Shown: piece by piece, positions 6,551 through 13,271 of the stretch | Position numbering within the stretch: position 1 is the stretch's first letter | Layout of the letters: each line of letters begins with the position of its first letter | Assembly: GCA_046302815.1 (NCBI GenBank) | Contig: JBKCHO010000026.1 | Location: forward strand, 1-17,737 | Direction of reading: 5' to 3' | Source of the DNA: JALRAP01 sp046302815 | Lineage (GTDB): Bacteria > Bacteroidota > Bacteroidia > AKYH767-A > OLB10 | DNA length: 17,737 nt | Notes under the pieces: generated by a model | Told to the model about the DNA's origin: nothing | Seen by the model: the letters and a program-made list of their open reading frames with translations, nothing else | Databases searched by the model: none | Program-made: the position numbers and the translations under genes

Positions 6551-7444
6551 TCAATTAAACCGCTTCAGTTCGTTTCGATAAAACAACCAATCGGGCGTTT
6601 GCAAGTCGCCTTTGAAATCCAACGAATACCATGGGCTCAAAGAATTGCTGTTTGGATTCTTTAAAATCTCTATTTCCTGTGCTGGCATGAAGCTTTGTGC
6701 AAGCAAAAACAATTTCTGGCCCGATTGGGGTTGAACGGCCATATCAACCACCATTACAACATGGCCGGGTGTTCCGCCCCGGATAAAAATATCGCCGATT
6801 TCCATTTCATCCAAACCTACTGCTTTTAATTCCTTGGAAAGGGAAAGGCTTCCTGCATACGAAAACACCATTTCCAAATACTTCCAAAAACTATCATATG
6901 AATTGGAAGCCGCAGCGCTTTTCACCCATCTTGCATCATTGCCATTCATAACAATACGATAGCCTTCCATCCATTTGGAATAGTCGGCACGGAACCCGCT
7001 GGTGAAATTGAAATGTATTTTGCTGTACAATCCGCGCTTCCACAAGTATTCGGCCCTTAGTCGCATAGCCGCATCGGCACATTGGTGTAAATTTTTTCTG
7101 CCTATTGGCAAATCCACTACGGCAACATGTGCATTTTGATTATCTTTCAATTCACCATTGTGTCTAAGTACAGGACTGCCTGAAGGTTTGAGTGGCAATT
7201 TCCTCAGATACTCGGCAAACGAGTTGGATGTGACCACTGACCGCACATAACCCTCGGGTACATCTATGGCAGTGCTGATATTAGAACCATCAGCGAATAC
7301 TAAAGGAATGGGGTCTGAGCCCTCAACTATTGTATTTCCCCGAGAATGTGAATCAGAATCACAACTTGAAAAAACGATGATGGCAGCTGAAATAATTACC
7401 GGAAAATTTCTGAAAAAACAAAACATGGTTAACAAGGTTTTCAT
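6551..7444 (-). CDS. DUF4846 domain-containing lipoprotein
   Basis: 297 aa. Seen: hydrophobic leader ending in a lipobox-like VFSSC (C28), so likely lipid-anchored; then blocks typical of DUF4846: SFAEYLRKLPLKPSGSPV (75-92), NQNAHVAVVDLPIG (102-115), QCADAAMRLRAEYLW (121-135), KIHFNFTSGFRADY (142-155), FSYAGSLSLSKEL (194-206), GDIFIRGGTPGHVVMVVD (217-234) and LLAQSFMPAQ (247-256). The family's biochemical role is not established. The conserved Cys122, the G-D-(V/I)-F-I...G-H block (H228) and the Gln residues resemble NlpC/P60-like or transglutaminase-like hydrolase layouts, but that is only an impression. Start: ATG at 7444 is used here; ATG at 7426 (MFCFFRNF) is a serious alternative, because a perfect TAAATTTG -7 element ends only 1 nt before the 7444 ATG and would place the transcript start inside or after it. 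Confidence 0.88.
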   Translation of the reverse strand: MKTLLTMFCFFRNFPVIISAAIIVFSSCDSDSHSRGNTIVEGSDPIPLVFADGSNISTAIDVPEGYVRSVVTSNSFAEYLRKLPLKPSGSPVLRHNGELKDNQNAHVAVVDLPIGRKNLHQCADAAMRLRAEYLWKRGLYSKIHFNFTSGFRADYSKWMEGYRIVMNGNDARWVKSAAASNSYDSFWKYLEMVFSYAGSLSLSKELKAVGLDEMEIGDIFIRGGTPGHVVMVVDMAVQPQSGQKLFLLAQSFMPAQEIEILKNPNSNSLSPWYSLDFKGDLQTPDWLFYRNELKRFN

Positions 7445-7445
7445 T

Positions 7446-7453
7446 CAAATTTA
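7446..7453 (-). promoter_or_regulatory. Perfect Bacteroidota -7 element (TAAATTTG)
   Basis: On the minus strand the sequence is TAAATTTG, an exact fit to TAnnTTTG, directly before the DUF4846 gene. If it is functional, transcription starts around 7440-7443, and the ATG at 7426 becomes the likely translation start. Confidence 0.45.
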
Positions 7454-7484
7454 ATGATTGGGCTGATTCAGTCGGTCATTTTAC

Positions 7485-7492
7485 CAAATTTG
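7485..7492 (+). promoter_or_regulatory. Possible -7 element of the DUF3089 gene
   Basis: CAAATTTG, one mismatch from TAnnTTTG, ends 7 nt before the ATG at 7500, so the mRNA would have almost no leader. The motif is palindromic. Together with the minus-strand element at 7446-7453 it makes the 55-nt gap 7445-7499 a compact divergent promoter region. Confidence 0.35.
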
Positions 7493-7499
7493 CACCTTC

Positions 7500-8585
7500 A
7501 TGGACATTTATAATCAAAAAAGGAACCATTTATTGTTGATTGGCTTCTTCGCCGCTTTAATGATTGCTCCTTCGTGTACAGGCAGATTCAAATCCACTTA
7601 CATATGGACTCCCTCGTCTCGGCCTACACCACCTGCCCCTGATTACACCAATCCCGAGCATTGGGCCGCTTTGCCTAACAAGTCGGATCTGGCCGACAGT
7701 GTGCCCGCCAATTCAGGAGGATTCAACAATCAATCAGACGCATCCTTTGATGTCTTTTTCATCCACCCCACCTCCTACTTACAACAAACCGAAACGAGTA
7801 CCGGGTGGAATGCACACATGGATGATCCTAAAATCAACAAAAGCACCGATGAAGGAAGTATCAAATACCAAGCGAGTGCATTCAACCAAGCTGGAAAAAT
7901 TTATGCGCCTCGCTATCGTCAAGCATGTATTCGCGCCTATTTTACTACCGATACATCCAGCGCCCAACAGGCTTTTGATAACGCTTACGCGGATGTTAAT
8001 TCCGCATTCGAGTACTACCTACAACATTGGAACCAAGGCCGCCCAATAATCATCGCCTCGCACAGCCAGGGAACCAACCATGCCATTCGCCTACTTCAAG
8101 ATCACTTCGACCAAGATGATGCGAAAGCAGAGAAATTGGTTGCCGCCTATCTTGTAGGAATGCCCGTTTGGGATACGCTGTTTGTCAATCTCAAGCCATG
8201 CCAAGATCCTTATGACACCAGATGCTATACATCGTGGCGGACCTATGCCAAAGACTATTTTCCTAAAAACTATTCCAAGCCTTCCAGAGAGGCTGTTTGC
8301 ACAAATCCATTGACTTGGACCACCGACAGCGTTTACGCTTCCAGAGAACTGAACAGGGGCACCATACTCAAGAACTTCAACAAAGTGCGATATGATGTAT
8401 CGGATGCTCAGGTGCTGGATGGCGTGGTTCGGATATCTCAACCCAAGTTCCCTGGCAGCTTTCTTTACCGACTTAAAAACTATCACATTGTAGATTACAA
8501 TCTTTTTTACATGAACATCCGTGAAAACGCCGTACTTCGAACTCGCATGTTCAGCGATGCATTTCCGAAGGAACAAAGCCGCTAG
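7500..8585 (+). CDS. DUF3089 family alpha/beta-hydrolase-like lipoprotein
   Basis: 361 aa. Seen: leader ending in lipobox APSC (C26), so a probable lipoprotein; a DUF3089 domain from about residue 80, with FDVFFIHPTSY (83-93), YAPRYRQACIRAYF (135-148), IIASHSQGTNHAIRLL (184-199) containing the nucleophile elbow S187-H-S189-Q-G, AAYLVGMPV (215-223), and a terminal YHIVDYNLFYMNIREN (328-343) that probably supplies the catalytic His (H329). In alpha/beta hydrolases the central Ser of G/S-x-S-x-G attacks an ester or similar bond; here S189 is the nucleophile by position. The substrate is unknown. Start is the ATG just after a near -7 element. It runs convergent to the P-type ATPase, and the two stop codons overlap in CTAG (8582-8585). 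Confidence 0.88.
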   Translation: MDIYNQKRNHLLLIGFFAALMIAPSCTGRFKSTYIWTPSSRPTPPAPDYTNPEHWAALPNKSDLADSVPANSGGFNNQSDASFDVFFIHPTSYLQQTETSTGWNAHMDDPKINKSTDEGSIKYQASAFNQAGKIYAPRYRQACIRAYFTTDTSSAQQAFDNAYADVNSAFEYYLQHWNQGRPIIIASHSQGTNHAIRLLQDHFDQDDAKAEKLVAAYLVGMPVWDTLFVNLKPCQDPYDTRCYTSWRTYAKDYFPKNYSKPSREAVCTNPLTWTTDSVYASRELNRGTILKNFNKVRYDVSDAQVLDGVVRISQPKFPGSFLYRLKNYHIVDYNLFYMNIRENAVLRTRMFSDAFPKEQSR

Positions 8586-11098
8586 GCTCGCCTGATACTT
8601 TTATAGATTTCTATCCATAGAACGGCAACGCTGGCCACACCCATCCCTAAAAGCCATTGGAATGATGTGGGCTTTATGAAGCCGAATATATCCGCTGCCG
8701 GAGTCCAATACAAAACAAGTAACAACAAGAAAATCGTGAAACTTGCCATTATCGGAATAAGTATGTTTCGGTAACGGATTGTTTTAATTATGCTCTCCGT
8801 TTCTGAACGCCCCGTGAAAGTGAGCAGTATGTTGGATAAAACCAAAGCGATGAAAACCACAGTACGCGTCCCGCTCTCGGCGAAACCATTTGACATTAAT
8901 AAATAGAGGGTCGTTAACAAGGCGATGGTGATTACTCCCCCGCGTAGTATGCTTTTTCCCAATTCATGGATGGTGAAAAGTGATTCTGTTTTCCTTCGCG
9001 GCGATTGGGTCATCACATCCTTTACTGCAGGTTCATTCTCAAACACAATACTGCATGTTGGCCCCATAATCAACTCCAAAAAAATAATATGCACCGGCGA
9101 AAACAGGTTGGCGAACTCCCAACCGAACAACAATGGAAAAGTAACAATGGAGATTAGTGGTATATGAATGGCAATGATGTAGCTGATGGCTCGCTTCAGA
9201 TTGTTGTATATGGTCCTTCCCAGGGCGATTGACTTAACCATAGCTCCCAGATCATCATCAAGCAACACCAATGAGGATGCTTGTCGTGCAACTTCGCTGC
9301 CATGTCGCCCCATAGAGACTCCAATATCGGCGGCCTTCAATGCGGGCGCATCATTCACGCCATCACCCGTCATGGCCACTACGGCTCCACTCCTCTTCAA
9401 CGCCTCAATGATCCTGAGCTTGGCTTCGGGCGCGATGCGTGCAAATACAGAAGTGCTCATGACTTTGGTATCCAACCTTTCATCCTCCATAGCCATGATA
9501 TCATCACCTGTTAGACAAGAATCTACATTTTTGATTCCAATTTCCTCTGCGATGCTCTTAGCTGTATGTGGATGGTCGCCCGTAATCATCTTCACATCTA
9601 TACCTGAATTGTAAAATCCGCTGATTACTTCAGCCATACCAGGTTTAGGAGGATCACTGAGCGACACCAATCCTAAAAACCTCAAAGGAATGTCTTGTTG
9701 CAAATCCGGCAGCTTCTCCAAACTGCAAACTCCTTCGGCCACTGCCAAAACACGATGCCCCAATTTGGCAAAGCGCTCCGTTGCATTCATTATTTTCCGT
9801 CTTTCATCTACAGACAATCTACAATTTGGCAAAACCGCTTCAACGGCACCTTTCACGGCAATAAAACAAATGCCATCATGAGAACGATGCACATGCGTCA
9901 TCATAGGAGGCCGTCCCGAAAGTGGATATTCGCGAATCATATCTGTGCACAAGGCTGAACCATACCAGCCATCAAAAGCATGTTTAATCGCCCTTTCCAT
10001 GGGATCAAAAGGCGTTTGTTCACAAGCCAAAAAAGCATGATGCATCAATGGCTTATACTCTTCGGTTGGATTGGTTCCATCCGATAACCAAAAGGATGTG
10101 TTCTGATGCAAATAAAGTCCAGATGTTTCCATCCTATTTTGCGTTATAGTGCCTGTTTTATCCAGGCAAATAACCGTGGCCGCACCCAATGATTCTACGG
10201 TTTGAGGATGTCGAGCAAGCACCCCTTTCTTAGCCATTCGATAGGCCCCTAGGGCCATAAAGGTTGCCAATGCCACTGGTATCTCCTCTGGCAATACTGC
10301 CATAGCCAAGGTCAATCCATGCATTAGACTCTCTATTATATTTCGGGAGTCGATATAGTTCATGAGCCAAACAAAAAGAAATGCAGTGGCTCCAAAAAAC
10401 GCCATTGTGCGAACAAACGATCCAACCTGTTTTTCCAACGGAGTTTTATCTCGCTTGGTTTGCTCCATCAGCAGGCCCATGCCTCCCAAACGAGTAGCAT
10501 CGCCAACATGTGTAACTCGAGCGGTGGCAACCCCATTCACTACGGTAGAGCCCGCAAACAACATGCTGCCTGTTTTTTTATCATCAACTGGTAAAGACTC
10601 TCCTGTCAAAATGGATTCATCAACAGATAAATCATTCAATTCCATCAGATCAGCATCTGCATTCACCTGTTCTCCTTCTGTTACAATCATGATGTCGCCA
10701 CAAACCAACTCAACAGATGGAATGGTTTGAGTTCTCCCATTGCGTATTACTTGTACGGGATGTGCCGTTAGTCGTCCGAGCGCCTTAAGCGCATGTTCAC
10801 TTCGGTATTGCTGAAATACAGAGATACCAGCCACAAACAATATGGCACCGGCCATGATGTATCCTTCTTGCGAGCTTCCCAAAATGAAATAGATGATGCA
10901 CGCTACCACTAAAAGCAACAACATAGGTTCCGCCAAAACGCCCACGAAAATGCGCAAACCAGCGGGAACCCCTTTGCTTCGAACATTAGGGCCGAATTTT
11001 TTACGGCTTTCATGGATCTGATTGTCGTTTAAACCCTCGTATTTCGAGGCTTGCACTTGATTCATAGTTGCTAAGTTAACGGAATTGATCACAGTCAT
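8582..11098 (-). CDS. P2-like cation-translocating P-type ATPase
   Basis: 838 aa. Seen: N-terminal cation-ATPase segment (YEGLNDNQIHESRKKFGPN); membrane helices about 50-74 and 80-95; actuator TGES (165-168); M3-M4 about 228-280 with PEEIP at 270-274; phosphorylation site DKTGT (D313); nucleotide-binding KGA (416-418); DPPKPG (482-487); hinge MTGDGVNDAP (576-585); six C-terminal helices about 635-832. Length and order fit bacterial P2-type pumps related to Ca2+ and Na+/K+ ATPases. The ion is uncertain: M4 has PEEIP rather than the SERCA PEGLP, and M6 has LELIMGPTCS (674-683), with Gly679 at the place of the Ca2+-binding Asp800 of SERCA. Start: ATG 11098 is used, but Met12 at 11065 also fits the family and is preceded by TAACTTAG, a weak -7 match. 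Divergent from the methyltransferase gene, 36 nt apart. Confidence 0.92.
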   Translation of the reverse strand: MTVINSVNLATMNQVQASKYEGLNDNQIHESRKKFGPNVRSKGVPAGLRIFVGVLAEPMLLLLVVACIIYFILGSSQEGYIMAGAILFVAGISVFQQYRSEHALKALGRLTAHPVQVIRNGRTQTIPSVELVCGDIMIVTEGEQVNADADLMELNDLSVDESILTGESLPVDDKKTGSMLFAGSTVVNGVATARVTHVGDATRLGGMGLLMEQTKRDKTPLEKQVGSFVRTMAFFGATAFLFVWLMNYIDSRNIIESLMHGLTLAMAVLPEEIPVALATFMALGAYRMAKKGVLARHPQTVESLGAATVICLDKTGTITQNRMETSGLYLHQNTSFWLSDGTNPTEEYKPLMHHAFLACEQTPFDPMERAIKHAFDGWYGSALCTDMIREYPLSGRPPMMTHVHRSHDGICFIAVKGAVEAVLPNCRLSVDERRKIMNATERFAKLGHRVLAVAEGVCSLEKLPDLQQDIPLRFLGLVSLSDPPKPGMAEVISGFYNSGIDVKMITGDHPHTAKSIAEEIGIKNVDSCLTGDDIMAMEDERLDTKVMSTSVFARIAPEAKLRIIEALKRSGAVVAMTGDGVNDAPALKAADIGVSMGRHGSEVARQASSLVLLDDDLGAMVKSIALGRTIYNNLKRAISYIIAIHIPLISIVTFPLLFGWEFANLFSPVHIIFLELIMGPTCSIVFENEPAVKDVMTQSPRRKTESLFTIHELGKSILRGGVITIALLTTLYLLMSNGFAESGTRTVVFIALVLSNILLTFTGRSETESIIKTIRYRNILIPIMASFTIFLLLLVLYWTPAADIFGFIKPTSFQWLLGMGVASVAVLWIEIYKSIRRA

Positions 11099-11121
11099 AC
11101 CTGACGCAGGTCAAATCTCCC

Positions 11122-11129
11122 TAAATTTA
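11122..11129. promoter_or_regulatory. Palindromic -7-like element between divergent genes
   Basis: TAAATTTA reads the same on both strands and differs from TAnnTTTG by one base. On the plus strand it ends 5 nt before the ATG at 11135, and on the minus strand it lies 23 nt before the ATPase ATG at 11098. It could serve either direction; plus-strand use is better placed. Confidence 0.35.
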
Positions 11130-11134
11130 CAGCG

Positions 11135-12457
11135 ATGCTTCAATTGCCAGAGATTTTTGTAAAAAGGATGTCTACCCAATTAGGCAACGACAGTCCGTCG
11201 TTTTTCCGCTCTTTGGAGGAGCCTACACCAGTATCGATTCGAATGAACCCATTCAAGCCGCTAAGCGCATTCGAGCGTCAAGAGCTTGTACCTTGGTGTG
11301 AAAATGGTCGTTATTTGCAGGAGCGCATTTCCTTCACCCTCGATCCGCTGTTTCATGCAGGATGTTACTATGTGCAAGAAGCTTCATCGATGTTCATCGA
11401 AATGGCTTTTCGCGAGCATAGCAAAAAAGATGAGTCCATGCGTGTGTTGGATCTATGTGCCGCACCGGGTGGCAAATCGACCCATTTGCTTTCGTTGCTG
11501 TCTAGAGGTAGCCTATTGGTAAGTAACGAACCCATTCCATCCAGAAATGCCATCTTGCGTGATAATTTATCAAAGTGGGGCTGCGAAAATGTGATGGTCA
11601 CACAAAATGACCCGCAGGATTTCAATAAGCTCCGCGATTACTTCGATATCGTGTTAGTGGATGCCCCATGTAGTGGCGAGGGCCTATTTCGAAAAAACCA
11701 TGATGCCGTTAGAGAATGGAATGAATCCAATCTCGCCATGTGCAGCACCCGACAGCATGCGATTTTAGAAAATGTATTGCCCTCGTTGAAACCTGGCGGA
11801 ATGCTGATATACAGTACTTGTACCTATAACGAATCGGAGAATGATGGGGCATGCGAATTCTTACAGAAAACGGGAGATTTGCAACCAATGGAATTGGAGC
11901 CTCTGCATGGCGCCGTGAAAACACGATTTGGACTACAGATGTTTCCACACTTGGTACGGGGGGAGGGGTTTTTTATGGCTGCATTAAAAAAAACCGATGA
12001 TCCAGTTGCGATTGCTTCTTCCAAAAAGTGGAATGGCAAACCGGTTTCGTTTAAATCAGCTTCTGAATGGCTTTTGCATCCTGAAAACTTCCTCTTTGAA
12101 TCACAAAGCTCACTGCTTTTTGCCATACCTAAAGAATTTCAAGACGAGATTCAATTCCTTCGTTCGAAACTTTTTGTCCGTAAAGCAGGTATTTGTATGG
12201 GCTCACTTTCGGGAGATGAATTAATTCCTTCACAAGAGTTAGCGATGTTCGTAGGCCATGCGGAACAATTACCCTCGGTTGAACTTCCATTGGAAGAAGC
12301 ACTCAGATACTTGCGCGGTGAAGCACTGGCCAATAATACTCAATTGAAAGGATGGTGTATTGCAAGTTTCAACGGACATGCGCTCGGTTGGATGAAAGGC
12401 GTGGGAAATCGTTTCAATAATTCATATCCGAAGGAATTGCGAATCAAAAACCTTTGA
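11135..12457 (+). CDS. RsmF/YebU-like rRNA (cytosine-C5) methyltransferase
   Basis: 440 aa. Seen: N-terminal Nop2/Sun-type region; SAM-binding motif I VLDLCAAPGGKSTHLL (104-119); motif IV LVDAPCSGEG (174-183), with C179 for product release; motif VI LIYSTCTYNESEND (224-237), with the nucleophile C229; FPHLVRGEGFFMA (270-282); and a C-terminal PUA-like domain about 320-440 ending NNSYPKELRIKNL, with GWCIASFNGHALGWMKG before it. The two Cys and the C-terminal domain place it with the NOL1/NOP2/Sun RNA m5C methyltransferases nearest RsmF (YebU), which methylates C1407 of 16S rRNA in E. coli. The exact target base here is inferred. ATG 11135 lies 5 nt after a -7-like element. It is followed after 1 nt by the DNA glycosylase gene, so the two are very probably co-transcribed and translationally coupled. 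Confidence 0.92.
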   Translation: MLQLPEIFVKRMSTQLGNDSPSFFRSLEEPTPVSIRMNPFKPLSAFERQELVPWCENGRYLQERISFTLDPLFHAGCYYVQEASSMFIEMAFREHSKKDESMRVLDLCAAPGGKSTHLLSLLSRGSLLVSNEPIPSRNAILRDNLSKWGCENVMVTQNDPQDFNKLRDYFDIVLVDAPCSGEGLFRKNHDAVREWNESNLAMCSTRQHAILENVLPSLKPGGMLIYSTCTYNESENDGACEFLQKTGDLQPMELEPLHGAVKTRFGLQMFPHLVRGEGFFMAALKKTDDPVAIASSKKWNGKPVSFKSASEWLLHPENFLFESQSSLLFAIPKEFQDEIQFLRSKLFVRKAGICMGSLSGDELIPSQELAMFVGHAEQLPSVELPLEEALRYLRGEALANNTQLKGWCIASFNGHALGWMKGVGNRFNNSYPKELRIKNL

Positions 12458-12458
12458 T

Positions 12459-13076
12459 ATGAGTTACGATTTCGGTATCGCATACAAGACACTTAAGAAA
12501 GATCCTGTAATGAGACAGGTCATCAACATCACAGGCGTGTTTCGTCCCGAGCGGAAGAGGCGAGATATTTATGGCTCGTTATTGCGTTCAGTCACCGGAC
12601 AACAATTGTCGGTAAAAGCAGCAGCCACCATACATAATCGATTCCTGGACTTGTTTCCTAACCGCGATCCGGAACCACTTAAGGTATTAAAACTATCTAC
12701 CGAGAAACTCCGATCGGTGGGTTTGTCCGGCCAGAAGTCATCCTATGTAATCAGCGTTGCGGATCACGCTTTGCGCGGAGAACTCGAGTTCAAGAATATC
12801 ATTAAGTTGGATGATGAACAATTAATCCAAAAACTAACCGCCATAAAAGGGATTGGTGTGTGGTCGGCACAAATGGTAATGATGTTCGCATTGCAGCGTC
12901 CCGATGTTTTTCCGGTAGGCGACTTGGGTATTCAGATTTCGATGAAGTCGCAATACGGCATCAAATCCGAGGGGAAAGCGCTTCACCACAAAATGCACCA
13001 AATATCAGAACCATGGCGTCCTTACCGAACACTTGCGTGTAGGCATTTGTGGGCCGTTAGGGATGGAGGGGTTTAG
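12459..13076 (+). CDS. AlkA-like DNA-3-methyladenine glycosylase (HhH-GPD)
   Basis: 205 aa. Seen: DIYGSLLRSVTGQQLSVKAA (36-55), typical of the family; helix-hairpin-helix LTAIKGIGVWSAQMVM (126-141); FPVGDLGIQ (151-159) with the catalytic Asp D155 (position of AlkA D238); and a C-terminal EPWRPYRTLACRHLW (184-198). It lacks the N-terminal TBP-like domain of E. coli AlkA, as expected for the short bacterial family of about 200 aa. Such enzymes remove alkylated bases such as 3-methyladenine from DNA, beginning base-excision repair. The residue before the catalytic Asp is Gly154, where an acidic residue is common (FPxDD); this may tune activity. The stop of the preceding methyltransferase and this ATG are arranged as TGATATG, a coupled-translation layout. 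The repeat island follows immediately after the stop. Confidence 0.92.
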   Translation: MSYDFGIAYKTLKKDPVMRQVINITGVFRPERKRRDIYGSLLRSVTGQQLSVKAAATIHNRFLDLFPNRDPEPLKVLKLSTEKLRSVGLSGQKSSYVISVADHALRGELEFKNIIKLDDEQLIQKLTAIKGIGVWSAQMVMMFALQRPDVFPVGDLGIQISMKSQYGIKSEGKALHHKMHQISEPWRPYRTLACRHLWAVRDGGV

Positions 13077-13092
13077 TAGCAGTAGCAGCTCG

Positions 13093-13156
13093 CCCTGAGC
13101 CCGCCGAAGGGTAGCAGGGCCACCCTGTGCTTGCTTGCGCTGAGCCTGTCGAAGGG
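13093..13156. repeat. Two direct copies of a CCCTGAGC...CGAAGGG repeat
   Basis: CCCTGAGCCCGCCGAAGGG (13093-13111) and CGCTGAGCCTGTCGAAGGG (13138-13156) match at most positions, and both are followed by TAG(C/T)AG. They resemble the short CCCTTCGAC...TCAGGG repeats scattered between genes in many bacteria. Between them CAGGG-CCA-CCCTG (13115-13127) can form a small hairpin; no T-tract follows, so a terminator is not claimed. Confidence 0.65.
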
Positions 13157-13174
13157 TAGTAGCGGTAGCACATC

Positions 13175-13215
13175 AAATCCGCGTAAATCTGCTAGATCTG
13201 CATAATCCGTGTTCT
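13175..13215 (+). repeat. Third copy of the ~40-nt dispersed repeat
   Basis: It reads AAATCCGCGTAAATCTGCTA followed by GATCTGCATAATCCGTGTTCT, clearly related to the copies at 5067-5106 and 5467-5507 and more diverged in the middle. It lies between the DNA glycosylase gene and the SGNH hydrolase gene, about 8 kb from the other copies. Confidence 0.72.
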
Positions 13216-13256
13216 AAACAAGCGGAACGGATCAGTCGGCAATCTGTTGTTTTTTG

Positions 13257-13263
13257 TAATTTG
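13257..13263 (+). promoter_or_regulatory. Possible -7 element of the SGNH hydrolase gene
   Basis: TAATTTG resembles TAnnTTTG with one base fewer in the spacer and ends 8 nt before the ATG at 13272. No convincing -33 TTG was found. Confidence 0.28.
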
Positions 13264-13271
13264 GTCATATT

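Noticed and set aside
13115..13127. Rho-independent terminator after the DNA glycosylase gene
   Set aside because: The CAGGG/CCCTG hairpin has only 5 bp and no T-tract; it is better explained as part of the repeats.
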